A program made the position numbers and the translations under genes. A stretch of DNA of 64,000 nucleotides from Trichoplusia ni (taxonomy: Eukaryota; Arthropoda; Insecta; Lepidoptera; Noctuidae): NCBI RefSeq assembly GCF_003590095.1, contig NC_039491.1, positions 2,170,001-2,234,000 on the forward strand, read 5' to 3'. The notes under the pieces were generated by a model. It saw nothing but the letters and a program-made list of their open reading frames with translations. It did no database searches and was not told where the DNA came from. Every line of letters begins with the position of its first letter. Positions within the stretch are counted from its first letter, which is position 1. Below are positions 22,387 through 33,731 of the stretch, one piece after another.

Positions 22387-25300
22387 CTGTAAGAAAATTG
22401 TTAAATAACGATCCAAAAGGACCTTTACATGATGTCTCAATCAATGTTGACCTTTTTGAAGAAATAAATATTTCGATATTAGGTAAGATAGTAACACTAG
22501 ATATTAGACAAAAGAACCCATAATTAACTAATTAATTAATATTAAATGCCATAGGTTGTAATCGATAGAGCTTCCAGCGCCTGCATGAATCACATAGTTA
22601 ATTCATGGAAATACAGATGGCGCGCGACGTAATTGGAACATGTAAATTATTTGACAATGCTATTATCTCCATACTGTACTTTAAGTTTATTATATACTTA
22701 CGTTTTTTTTGCGTTTTGAGAGATTTTTTTTTTTACGTTACCCTGATACACTTAGATAACCTCAAAAGCTACAATATACCTATTGATTTAATTTTTAAAT
22801 AAGCAGAAAATAAACAAAATTGTTGGTATTAACTTCTATCAAAATTAAATCAATAATAGCTTCCGAATCAAACGAATTTTCGAATATTTAGCACTAATTG
22901 AAACTGCTCATACACCGTAAATATTAATAAGCTTTGGTGGCGTTATATTAATTATTCAACTACCGTCAAAATACGCTATGTTTATTCAAATAATCGTTTA
23001 ATCCAAGCATCGTGTGACGTCATCGCTCCCTGAGGCGATCAATTACTGCAAATCAACTGCGAATCAACTTTCATGTCCCCTCCCCTAGCATTGACATTGC
23101 GCACTTGGATGTGAATCGGACGCCCCATTCGCAATTTGTATGTACATTTCACTGTAAATTATTCCGATTCATGATCATAATGCAGAACTTAAATGTTTTG
23201 GAAAGGGGATCTTATGTATACTTTCTCGCTTCTTGTGTTTTGGGTTATTTAATAATAAGATCTTCACTTTATTTTCCCTTATTCGGGACTTTACATACAT
23301 CAACTATAGAAGAATGTATTTCAGAACACTTACTGGAAATAAACGTCAAGATTAAAAAAAACTTCATAAAATAAAATCTCATCCGGGCTCATAATTGGCA
23401 AAAGGGGGAAAAGACAAATTGTACAAGAATACAGAAAGAAGGATTAATCTAACAAATTCTGTAAACAAACGACCGTGTTCCAATTTGGCAAGAGACAACG
23501 CTTAATTACGTTCGCCTGATACCGACAGGATTGGGTAAGCAGTTATTATAAATAATTTAGCAAATAGCCCACCCGGGCAACACTTTGATGATTAAACAAG
23601 AAATCCATGTATTTCACACTATATTATTAAAGAGAATTTCCTCGTTGCTTCAATTTCTGCTAATGGTATTTTACAGAATTGGAAAATTAGAATTTTGGGC
23701 CTTTATCTGATTCTCGCCTTTTTTTTACTTCTGAGAATTTTTTTTACTAAAACACACCCATTTTTACTCATTTGATGAAATAGCTTTACCTATAGTGTAT
23801 GTAAATCTTTTCGTGAGTTTCCTCATATTTCTATTTTTAGAATTTCATTAGATGAAACTAACTACGTAGTGTCGCACCCACTTCAATCAGAAAAATATTA
23901 CTGCGCAAAAATCCTATAAAGGTCGAGGTTAACAAGAAAATGATGGAACTAGGAAATGTCAAGATACTCATAACTTTAAATGAACTTTATAAAATGAAAT
24001 CCTCCTTAATCGTTCCTCATAGATGTTACTAACCTAACCTTATAGCGAAACTATTTTGATGTGTAAATTGAAAAAAAAATTATAGACGAAAATAAAAAAA
24101 GCATGAAAAACTATCCATTTAAATATCGAACGCTGATGCTTTTGTTTTAAAAAACTTTTTTTTAATTATAAATAGTGAAGACTACTTTAAAGGCATACCT
24201 GAAAAAAGCCTTAAATAAATTACTCCAAAAACTCTGGCTACGCTGGCCTTAGTTCTAAATAAAAAGCACAGCCAACAAAAATGATTCGGAAGATGTGTTA
24301 TCCTTGTATTCATAAACTGATGTATAGTGAGGTCACTCGGAGGGTTAGATGCAATATGTCTGGGGAAGGCCCTCACGTGTCGAAGGGGCATAATCCGACA
24401 GAAAATATAGTGTGTCGTGTGTCAGCTTTAATTGAAAAAGTTAAATACGTTGATAGACCTATTGTTTGGCTACTGCAAGTGTGTCCAGCTTAAGTTAGTT
24501 TGATTTTGTAATTGAATTTTTTGTTCAGTTAAGACGAAAATTAAAAAATGACAAAGAAAGAATTTTTTTCTGCCCTTGTCTTTCTCATTGCAGGACAAAT
24601 GTTTCCATATAGTAATATCATCATATTACTGTAAGAACCCATTTATGATAAAAAATTCTGATCAAAATCTGTCTCTCTGATCAAAGCTATGCTTGTCCAG
24701 GTTTTGATCAAGGAATAACAAAAAAACATATTTGCTACTATCACTAATCTACTTTGAAGTACTACATCAAAGCAAATAACAAAAAAAAAAAATTTTAAAA
24801 GCCGCATTTATTAGCCTTTCGAAAATGAACTTCACCATCCACTTGCGTTTTGATATCATCATAAACTCGTTTAGTTAATATCTGAATGACATTCACACTG
24901 TCTGGTTTAAAAGGAACATTAGCTTGGCGGGAAATGTGATTAAAACTTCGTTCATTGTGTTGACAGTTACAGTTGGAACATCATACCGTACCACATTGTT
25001 TTCAAACTAAATGTTTTACGTCTGAACTTGAGGAAACCCTTGGTTGGTGTAGTTTGGTCTTTCTGTTAGAATTCAAACTATACACATTTATTGATATCAT
25101 TAAACACTTATTTAATGAATCAGTGCCTAAACTGTTATATGAACCTACTAATGCATCATCATCGTCATATTTTTTTACTTTATCCATTCCAATATTACAC
25201 ATTTTCATTTTCAACTTACACGGTATTTTCATTTCCAAAAATATGAGTATACAAGCCCAAGTAAACAAATAGTCAATCAAAGTTATTAAAAGAACACAGC

Positions 25301-26624
25301 CCGCCTACCCGGACGGTTCCCCTCGAAAGGGCTTGAACGTCTAGACGCAGATTGCACGACGCACTTAGCATATTAACTTAATAATTACATCCATCCGCAT
25401 GTTGATCTAACGCTTTACATAAGGGGAATCCTAACGATGAGACGAGATCATTCAATAAAGCTCACGCAGTTACTACACCTTAACTTAATTTATTCCAAAT
25501 TCTTCATAGGTAAAATTTTAATATAGGTAACATTTTGATTTCCGATATATAGCATCCACATAAAGGCATTAAACTACCACAATATCATACAAACAATAAA
25601 CAACGTTAAAGTATTATCGACCATACAAACCACTATAAAATTCTGGTCGCATTACAGAATCCATTAACAAACTCACACATACAAATAACTGCATTAACGT
25701 GATGAGGTTCGATTGCCCACATTAATTACCATTAATAATTTCTGTAATTCAGTCGCGAAGCTCACGAGTAATTACGTACGACAACTCGGTGCCTACGACT
25801 GAGTAATCCGCAAACAATATTAGGGAAATAGACATCGATCAGTTGCGTATGTGCATATCAATGGTCACATGCCTGGACACCACTATGTTAGAAATGTTCA
25901 TTACGTAATCATGCTCATGATTCGACGCTAGCTGATGCTTCTATCCCTGCAATTAGAAATTCCATCAAAATGTTTGCTTCAATATTGTTGGTTGGATTTT
26001 GGTCAATAATCAACGCTGTATTGTTAGTCTGAAATGTTGATGTTCAAAGTTTTTACTTGTTCAAGAAATTTTACAGCTGTCTTGTCAAGGTCAAAAAGCC
26101 TTTATCATTGTGTATCGTTAAATTTATTGAAGAAGATCGTTTGAAATCATATCCTCTCCCATTCAATAGTTACTATAGATCCCTCTTCAAACTTAGGAAG
26201 TGGTGGAGCTTTTCCACAAAAGCTGCTCCCTCGCTCGATACCTCTTCACTGTCACATATCAACAGCCAAATGATAACTAACAATCTGCTAATCAAACATT
26301 GCCAATATACACTGATAAAATCCATATCAGATACCTAAGTTTAATGAATTCGTTCTAGAATGACGAACGAATTATTGATTAGTGTTTCATTTGCCTGTTT
26401 ATCAAGTTTCCGACCTTCCAAATAGATATTAGTATTACCAATTTATTTATACATAGGTTGGTGGTACCGTGTCTAATCTAGTTGAATTGAAATATGTAAG
26501 TCTGCAGATGTAGATTCTCTGGATGTTGTCGTTAATCCAGGATGCATTGAAAAAGTTTTTATGGCTGGTAAGAAATATGTAAAAATTCAACGACTGATGA
26601 TAAGAAATAATATAATGATAAATA
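22387..26624. other. Non-coding, probable intron
   Basis: AT-rich. Contains a CRE palindrome at 23015-23022. Juxtaposed AG|GTAAGA occurs at 22481-22488 (plus) and TTTTTTCAG|GTATGC at 24201-24193 (minus). Open stretches of 80-100 codons at 24973-25280 occur on both strands without recognisable domains. Confidence 0.4.
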
Positions 26625-26779
26625 ATGCAGGTTCTGCAGTCAAGAGTTCTTTTTTCACCCAGACTCCGAACAAGCATTTGTGGATCACACAACTGCTTTA
26701 AATCTTACGCCATCGAACACGCGACACGTCGCGCTGTTGATGTGGCGCTGGCCTTAACCACTCAGCTATCCGAGCAGGC
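26625..26779 (-). mobile_element. tRNA-derived SINE, family C
   Basis: On the minus strand the head reads GGATAGCTGAGTGGTTAAGG (A-box region, 26775 downward). It is followed by GCGCGACGTGTCGCGTGTTC and GATGG, a degenerate B box at about 26708-26718. The tail contains ATCCACAAATGCTTGTTC and AGTCTGGGTG, shared with the copies at 38022 and 62524. The cloverleaf is not intact, so this is a SINE and not a tRNA gene. Confidence 0.75.
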
Positions 26780-28814
26780 TTTTTTTATTATAGTTCGAAC
26801 TTTGTATAAAGCTAATTTCCATTAAATCCCTACTCCCAACAGTAAATCATCCTCTATTGAGGATGGGTATTTGAAAATATTCCAAACGACGTCACAACCT
26901 CAATTTTTCACTTCCTCTCCATCACTTCTCTCTCGTCACAGTATCATATTTAACATAAGTAAGAATGTAAATAGGTAAGGATTACAATAATAGTAAACAA
27001 AACACATCACTAGCACATCTAGTTTGACAAACTTCAACGTTAGTCCGATCTGTCGACAGACGGGGGCCAATCAAATTACGTTCCCATTATTATTTGGGGA
27101 CGCTTTGCACAGTCATAACAGGGGAACATGTGTAGTCAAATCTGCGAACAGGTTGCGTATTAATTAGGAAACCAATTTATAGATAGCCTACCTATGTGTA
27201 TGTGGGTAGTTCAATGTTTATGTAACATGTGCCCCTGTTGGGGCGCCAAAGTAAATAAGTTTTTGAATCGATCACAGATTCTGGTATTGTTGACTATGTA
27301 TTTAGTATTTAATATTTGGTCTGATTTAGTTTGAAGAAACCTTTATAAAGTCTTTTTGCGTACGTAAATATTCTTTTGAAACATTTGATACTTCCATTTG
27401 ATTTCCTTACACAGATTTTAAATCCGAAAAAGTTAGTTACATAATATCAACATGGTTTTGCTCTATAGCAATAATTTTACTTGGTGACCTGGCGCTTACC
27501 ACGAGCACGTAAACCAAATCAATTGGCAATGAAGAAGCGAGACAGCGCACTACACAGAGCGGAGCGGCATCTCCCTTTCAGTATGAAAACAGCCATGTTT
27601 ATGAGGTCTTATAGTACCGGCCTGACCGAATACAATGAGTACTAACTCCGTAAAGCCTTTCCAAACAGTAAACAAGAAGTACTCAAACTTTTTCTAACAT
27701 TTAAAAGGCTACATAACCTTTTTACGTTTCATTTTAAAAACTTTTGCCCTCTTTCTGTGACTTTGTAAGCGTTCCGTCAAGTCTACGAATTAATTAGTCA
27801 TTTTTGTGGGAAGGCTTACATAGTAAAGTTCAATGGCCTTAGAAATAAACTTACTTGCTTAAAGCAAGAGAAATATAGTCCAAGTTGAGGTACATTGCTG
27901 TGTTAGTCAATCACATACAATACGGTGGTATGCAATCCCGCAATGCACAGTAACGTGCGCGATCTTTCTCGCATCTTCTGTACGACGCGTCACTATGTGG
28001 CTGGTTGGGTCGTGGCGTGGATTAGCCAGCTGCCAAGGATGGTAGCGAGTTTGACCCCTCGAAGTGCGCCGGACGCACTTTCATATCACTCGGGGAAACT
28101 CTTCTTGCACCCCATTAAAACACAATAGCTTTCACATCATTGACATTAACAACCTTAATTGTATTAGTAGTAAAGTCTATATTCGTAAACCATTGATCTC
28201 ACGTGTCAACAAAGACTAGTTTTGAAGTTTGATTTTAAGTGTAACCAGTTATTTGTGAACCTAAAATCAACTTGTCAAGGACTAGTTCGAAAGTCTAACC
28301 TGTACCAAAGCAGATATAATTATGTTAAGCAAAGGTCAAAGTAACAGATACTTTATTTAAACTTCCCTCGAATCAAAATTAATAATTGACAATGTCAGAA
28401 AAGGGTAGAGAAAGTTTTTGAGGTCATCGCAATAATGTCGGAATGGATGGTTAAATAATATCCTCGATTTAACCTCTTTAATGAAAGAAGAGATTTTCAA
28501 TTCTTCGAAATCTTTTCAAAACAAACTTATCAAGAATATCCCTAATGATTAAATAGAATCTAGTCATATTATAATGGCTAATATTTTTTTCCTCACACTA
28601 CGCAATATTATGTTTCGCTCGCAACTTACACATTATTTTTTTAAACTTAGATAAAAATATCAGGCATTTGTTTATGGCGTTCCTCCAGTCCGAAGAAGTC
28701 CGTTTGCTTACTAGGTAAAGCTACTGGGGTGCTTTTTCCTTTTCCTTAAAACAGGAACAGATCCAAAATCTTTGGGATGATTCTGTGGAATACATCCGCA
28801 GCAATGTCCAACAA
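26780..28814. other. Non-coding
   Basis: No supported gene. A GC-richer block at 27925-28110 contains GAGTTTGACCCC, a possible B-box remnant, and may be a very old SINE. The rest is AT-rich. Confidence 0.4.
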
Positions 28815-28912
28815 TCTCATCCTTAGTGGTTTCTTAGGTTTACGCGAATGTTAGACATTGAAATGAAACGACTTTTACGGATTTTATCGCGGTTTAATTT
28901 TTGGTTTTAGTT

Positions 28913-28952
28913 CCCGACGTTTCGACACCTTTGCAGGTATCATGGTCACGGG
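28913..28952 (-). ncRNA. Hammerhead-like motif, inverted-arm copy
   Basis: Mirror copy of the motif at 30576-30615. It has the same stem-loop ACCT-GCAA-AGGT and GAAAC on the minus strand. The first core box is degenerate, so activity is doubtful. Confidence 0.3.
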
Positions 28953-29040
28953 CAGACTGAGATGGTGTTCGTCTTGACAGAAGATGTTGCTCGTTCTACC
29001 TTCATATTTTTAATTAATTATTTATGGTCCGACCTACGCA

Positions 29041-29383
29041 TTATGAGCTCACTGTGTCGTGATGTCTTGCAGCGCTGCTCTTGGGTTTAGCCTTGAGTTT
29101 TTGTATTATTGGGTCCCAAGTAGGTGATATCTTCCAGCCATCTTCTCTATTGAAATTAGGGTGTTTTTTAATCTCAATAGCCTCGCGAAACATCCTTGGT
29201 AGGAATTTGGATTCTTTAGCGAGGATCTGTGGTTGATCAAATCTAATATAATGGCTGGAGCCTTCAGCATGTTCGGCGACTGCAGACTTCGTTGAGCGGC
29301 GGTGTTTGACGTCAGCTATGTGTTCTTTTACGCGGGTCCCTATGCTTCGTTTAGTTTGACCGATATAAGAGAGGCCGCAGTCA
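29041..29383 (-). pseudogene. Antisense fragment of the GIY-YIG nuclease domain
   Basis: The minus strand encodes the same residues as the plus-strand nuclease (GLSYIGQTKRS, RVKEHIADVKHRRSTKSAV, LPRMFREAIEIKKHPN). It lacks the start of the domain, including the GVY half of the motif. It stops after TVSS because TAC has become TAA, whereas the plus-strand copy continues with YCVGRTINN. It is part of the inverted arm and cannot make a complete domain. Confidence 0.85.
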
Positions 29384-30514
29384 TATGCAGAACTCCTAGA
29401 ACACTGCCTCACATCTGGCTACCTGCTGTGGAACAATCATTTCTATGTACAAGTAGATGGTGTAGCGATGGGGTCGCCTGTATCCCCTGTAGTCGCCGAT
29501 ATATTCATGGAAGACTTCGAGGAGACAGCCTTAAAAACAGCTCCTTTCACTCCCAGGTTTTATAAACGGTACGTAGATGACACTTTCACAATTTTACCAT
29601 CTAACCAAGTAAATGCATTTTTAAAACATCTCAACTCCATAAATAACAAAATTCAATTCACTATGGAGTTGGAGGATAACAAATCTCTTGCCTTCCTAGA
29701 CATATTAGTTAAACGGAATCCTGATCAGACCATAAGTCACACCGTGTATCGCAAAAAGACCCATACAGATAGGTACTTAAACGGTGAATCTCACCACCAC
29801 CCTAAACAGTTAGCTACCGTGGGAAAATCTTTGTTTCAGAGAGCACACGGACTCTGTGATGACAGACACCTTGCCGCTGAGCTTCAACACGTCAAGCAAG
29901 TACTGCGAGACAACAAGCTCCAAGTTCCACGGCCCCGTCACAGAAACCGAGTGAAGCCAGCCACAGTTGATCGTTTGCCTGCTGTACTACCATACGTCCG
30001 AGGAGTCACTGACAAGATTGGTTACATCCTGAAGCGAGCTTCAATTAAAACATACTTCAAGCCGCCCAAGAAGATTAGCCAGTCCTTACCATCTGTCAAG
30101 TGTCACATACCTCTACAAGATGCAGGAGTATACAAACTAGATTGTGACTGCGGCCTCTCTTATATCGGTCAAACTAAACGAAGCATAGGGACCCGCGTAA
30201 AAGAACACATAGCTGACGTCAAACACCGCCGCTCAACGAAGTCTGCAGTCGCCGAACATGCTGAAGGCTCCAGCCATTATATTAGATTTGATCAACCACA
30301 GATCCTCGCTAAAGAATCCAAATTCCTACCAAGGATGTTTCGCGAGGCTATTGAGATTAAAAAACACCCTAATTTCAATAGAGAAGATGGCTGGAAGATA
30401 TCACCTACTTGGGACCCAATAATACAAAAACTCAAGGCTAAACCCAAGAGCAGCGCTGCAAGACATCACGACACAGTGAGCTCATACTGCGTAGGTCGGA
30501 CCATAAATAATTAA
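29384..30514 (+). CDS. Penelope-like reverse transcriptase (5'-truncated) fused to GIY-YIG endonuclease
   Basis: The retroelement polyprotein frame opens at the inversion junction with YAELLEHCLTSGYLLWNNHF and contains an internal ATG at 29468. Reverse transcriptase motif B appears as DGVAMGSPVSP and motif C as YVDD (catalytic aspartates about residue 37-38 from the internal ATG). The upstream fingers and motif A are missing, so it cannot polymerise DNA alone. A connector rich in basic residues follows. The GIY-YIG domain comes next: GVY about residue 219, YIG about 231, TRVKEH with the conserved arginine, and a glutamate-containing REAIEI. A zinc-knuckle-like CDC precedes YIG. The frame ends YCVGRTINN. 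In the family this protein copies its RNA into nicked chromosomal DNA. The frame has no stops, consistent with recent truncation upon insertion. Confidence 0.9.
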   Translation, partial: YAELLEHCLTSGYLLWNNHFYVQVDGVAMGSPVSPVVADIFMEDFEETALKTAPFTPRFYKRYVDDTFTILPSNQVNAFLKHLNSINNKIQFTMELEDNKSLAFLDILVKRNPDQTISHTVYRKKTHTDRYLNGESHHHPKQLATVGKSLFQRAHGLCDDRHLAAELQHVKQVLRDNKLQVPRPRHRNRVKPATVDRLPAVLPYVRGVTDKIGYILKRASIKTYFKPPKKISQSLPSVKCHIPLQDAGVYKLDCDCGLSYIGQTKRSIGTRVKEHIADVKHRRSTKSAVAEHAEGSSHYIRFDQPQILAKESKFLPRMFREAIEIKKHPNFNREDGWKISPTWDPIIQKLKAKPKSSAARHHDTVSSYCVGRTINN

Positions 30515-30671
30515 TTAAAAATATGAAGGTAGAACGAGCAACATCTTCTGTCAAGACGAACACCATCTCAGTCTGCCCGTGACCATGATACCTGCAAAGG
30601 TGTCGAAACGTCGGGAACTAAAACCAAAAATTAAACCGCGATAAAATCCGTAAAAGTCGTTTCATTTCAAT
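30145..30671 (+). repeat. 3' arm of the Penelope-like element
   Basis: Direct-orientation partner of 28857-29383. It holds the GIY-YIG core, the stop at 30512-30514 and a roughly 155-nt 3' region ending GTTTCATTTCAA before the duplication. Confidence 0.9.
30576..30615 (+). ncRNA. Degenerate hammerhead ribozyme-like motif
   Basis: Penelope-like elements are known to carry hammerhead ribozymes in their repeated ends. Here CCCG pairs with CGGG on the outside. A perfect ACCT-GCAA-AGGT stem-loop with a GNRA tetraloop lies at 30590-30601, and GTCGAAACG follows, supplying the conserved GAAA. The 5' core box reads ACCATGA instead of CTGANGA, keeping only ATGA. The shape is conserved but catalysis is uncertain. 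The same motif is kept in the miniature element. Confidence 0.4.
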
Positions 30672-30680
30672 CTCATCCTT

Positions 30681-33324
30681 GACCTCAAAAACTTTTACCT
30701 CATTTTCTCTCTGCACAATACATTTCTATTTAAGCGTAATTTCAGTTTTTGGATTCGTGATTAGATATATTTTAAATAGTTTTTTACACGTCATAAACCT
30801 TAAACCACAATTTATTCAAATGTAAAATTACAACGAACCAAAATAACTTTTCACATATGTTTTGGTACCCTTCATGGCGAATCCGATTCGCACTTGACCA
30901 TTTTTTTCCTCCTGGATATTTTTAGCGCTCAGGAAAATGTTACTTTAAATCCAGTGTTGCTTTCCTTATCTAGCTGACTTTATTTCTAACCTTAAAATTG
31001 CGGTTTACATTACTTAACGCTACGGAAGACAGAACTTAAAAAGAAAATTCTAACAGACAGACTAAAGTATGATTATTCAGGAAGACGCCTGAAATTCCCA
31101 CAATCTATTTTGATATCCTTGGTGAATGAAAACTCTTCTTGTTTAGAAAAAATCATAAAAATCTAGAAATCCAATCAGGGATAAATATTGTCACACAAGA
31201 TCCAATTGATCCACATGAGTGGCCTAACTACGAGATAATGAATTAAATCTACTACATCAACCTACTTTAACACTTACAGTCGAAATAATACAATAGTACA
31301 GACGAGTACAGCTACGCTTACTGGGTCATAACTTATGCGTCATAAATCACCGTTCTACATAACTAAAACTCGCCCAAAGCGCCCTCAATTAGATTAGTCA
31401 ATCGAGTAACGCGTAGTCGAGCGACTTAGTTCACCAAGTAATGAAGAAGTAAAGCCCGCATCGCGTGCCTCGCAACACAGCCGATACCGACGTCAATAAA
31501 AACAAATATATCACTAAACACCAGAATAACCCCCCAACCACCCACCACATATCGCCACTTCGCCCTAAATACCTTATATAATTACATATCACGCTTCATT
31601 GTCGTGATAAATACTTTCTCACAGTTATCATTTACCAAATCTACGCTACTGTCCATTTTAGATAATGGTGCGACCGAGACGCAGCATACGGATCGTCCGC
31701 GAGCGAGAATGGGGTGGATATAAAATAACATATATTATTATAGTGTCCACAAGCCAAGCGGATATTGATTATCTGCCACAGCTGAGAGCCGCGGAGCCCC
31801 CCGCGCGCCCCGACCGGCTTGAGCGCCCACAAAACTTATGTTGCCGCCGCTTACACCACATTTTCCACCCTAAATCGGGTTGCAAATGGTGCATTTTCCC
31901 TCTGTTTCTTTCTCGAACATAGCTCGTTTTCACAAGCTGCGCGATATTCAATATTTGATCTCTGTCTAACCGCCTGAATTGCGTGCGACTGCAATAGCGC
32001 CGTCTCGTTCGGACACATTCCATAATAATTTTCGATGCATTCCCTTGCCATGATTTTCCACGAAACTAGGAGTGCGATTTTACTTGTAAGTGCGCTAAAC
32101 TTTAAAGAATACCGCAAGTTTATAACTTGTGCTACATAATTACTTTGTTACGGTAATAATTCCAAGATCTGTTGAATTATTTATTAAATGTAGTAAGTAA
32201 AAGGAAAGAAGATTTTGCTTATAATAAAAATACAGTTAGTTATTAATCTCTCATTTTGTTGCTATGACAAGAATACAAAATATGTTAAAAAAACATTTTA
32301 AAGTAAGTAAAATGTAACTGTAAATAAAACTATTTATTTATAAATAGTATCAAATCTTTTATCAACTAATCTCAACTCACTTTCTCAGTAAAAGTAGTTT
32401 AATAAAACAAAACTATTATTCAAATTGACTTCATTAAAATTCAATATTTATCTGTATCAAATTCATGAAAGTCTGTGAGGATTCACCTTTAACTTAAAAG
32501 CATGGAATGTCTAGACACAACCAGCGAACAAATTCTGTGCTACAAAACTTTTCGCGGGGCAAGGGACTCTGTACATTCATCTTGATACGTATGTGTGTGT
32601 TCGTGTAACCTGTGAAAAATTGCTTTTCTGTCTGTGTGCGGCGCTCACAGACGTAGCGGTGGGTGAACAGGGAGGGAAACGTGCATGTGTGCGTGCCGTG
32701 GGGGCGGGAATGGGGTCCGAGTCGTGAACTAAATAGCTTAGTGTTAACACATATTGACATCAAATTTACCGCGATGCTATTATTTATTCAGGTAGCAATG
32801 CGCTCATTGTTCTTTTAGCTAAGTTTTGAATACGCGAGGTCAGTTTTCAGGGGACTGCAAACAAACATGTCAACAGTTAATTATTTTTATCGCACCTTTT
32901 GACTTATGTTGGCTCGGTTACGAGTTTTTAATTATTCGCTGAAGCTTCTTTTTTCGCAGTCATTTATTACAGTAAAACAATTTTAGCTAAAAAGTGTGGT
33001 GTTTATCTTGAGTACTGACATGAAAAATCAACACTGTACTAAAAAGTTGCAAACGTCAAAAAAGCAATCGAAAAATCTTGAAAATTATTACGAAATATTT
33101 TCTAAATAAAATACTTAATATGATTATTCTTTTACACAGTAATAAAACACAACACCTACATAGAGCTATGCATCAGGACTGGCAATAAAACTAACTGAAA
33201 CTAAGGTATTAAAAATTCAGGCAGCTTGCTCGATGCCTACCCCGCCCTGGTGCAAATACGAATAGGATGAACTTGCATTGTCTGCTATGCTTGAAGTAAT
33301 TTTACATACCTTCTCTCTGCACAG
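30681..33324. other. Non-coding, with a CpG-rich block at 31660-32120
   Basis: AT-rich flanks around the CpG-rich block, listed separately. A second GC-richer patch at 32510-32740 is open for 89 codons on the minus strand without a recognisable product. Confidence 0.4.
31660..32120. promoter_or_regulatory. CpG-rich block, open in several frames
   Basis: A block with GC-rich, CpG-dense sequence (for example 31780-31830, with GAGAGCCGCGGAGCCCCCCG) inside AT-rich DNA. Three or four frames on both strands stay open for 63-88 codons, a side effect of high GC content and not evidence of a gene. It could be a promoter, a conserved enhancer, or an untranslated first exon. Confidence 0.3.
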
Positions 33325-33524
33325 ATTACAGACGGGTTGCTCACCACTTACCACTCCCTCTTAAAGTTAGACTGTTGCAGACGTGGAAGCGAGATACCGC
33401 TCTATACGGTGTTGGTGCGGTTGCTTTCTTTCACAACTGCACGAATGTTGAAATTTCTGCATACTTTTTTTACAAGTCACTTCAAGCTTCTCAATTTGTA
33501 CGTTTTTACCTCAGTACTGGCTGA
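33325..33524 (+). CDS. Candidate terminal exon, unknown product
   Basis: A very strong acceptor (ACCTTCTCTCTGCACAG, ending at 33324) is followed by a frame of 65 codons. It starts YRRVAHHLPLPLKVRLLQTW and contains ALYGVGAVAFFHNCTNVEIS before a TGA at 33522. A second frame is also open over the same stretch. The GC content at 33340-33440 is higher than around it. No family is recognised. It may be a 3' terminal exon or an old repeat. Confidence 0.25.
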
Positions 33525-33731
33525 AAAGATTTTATTGATTCTTTAATTTCATATGAAATAGCTGCTAATTTTGTCTTGTACAAACATCATCAAGATTGGT
33601 TAGTAACTGCAATTATGTACATTTTTTGCATTTACAACCTTGACGTTTTGTAACGTAACATGTTACAGGACAACGGATTTTCAACTTTAAGGAAAGGTGT
33701 TTGAACTCAATTTCACGGTCAATTATTAAAG
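33525..33731. other. Short non-coding stretch
   Basis: Nothing recognised. Confidence 0.5.

Larger units (their letters stand above)
28857..29383 (-). repeat. Inverted arm of the Penelope-like element
   Basis: The reverse complement of this segment matches 30145-30671 base for base without gaps. I found one mismatch, in the codon after the shared TVSS. It carries antisense copies of the GIY-YIG region, the 3' untranslated part and the ribozyme-like motif. The two arms could form a very long hairpin in a read-through transcript. Confidence 0.9.
28815..30680 (+). mobile_element. Rearranged Penelope-like element with inverted 5' arm and target-site duplication
   Basis: TCTCATCCTT at 28815-28824 is repeated at 30671-30680, extendable to CAATCTCATCCTT because the element ends in CAA. 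Between them lies a 1,846-bp element. It starts with a 32-bp leader (28825-28856), continues with a 527-bp inverted copy of its own 3' end (28857-29383), then a 5'-truncated reverse transcriptase/GIY-YIG frame, and ends in the 3' arm. Copies with inverted or tandem partial arms are typical of Penelope-like retroelements. The arms differ at only one position by eye, so the insertion is young. The miniature relative at 33732-33916 has the same two ends. Confidence 0.9.

Noticed and set aside
24973..25280. 99- and 92-codon frames on opposite strands
   Set aside because: Antiparallel open frames with low-complexity hydrophobic content and no recognisable domain.
31665..32117. Overlapping open frames as protein genes
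   Set aside because: Frames are open on both strands at once because of high GC content. No start context, splice sites or domains support any of them.
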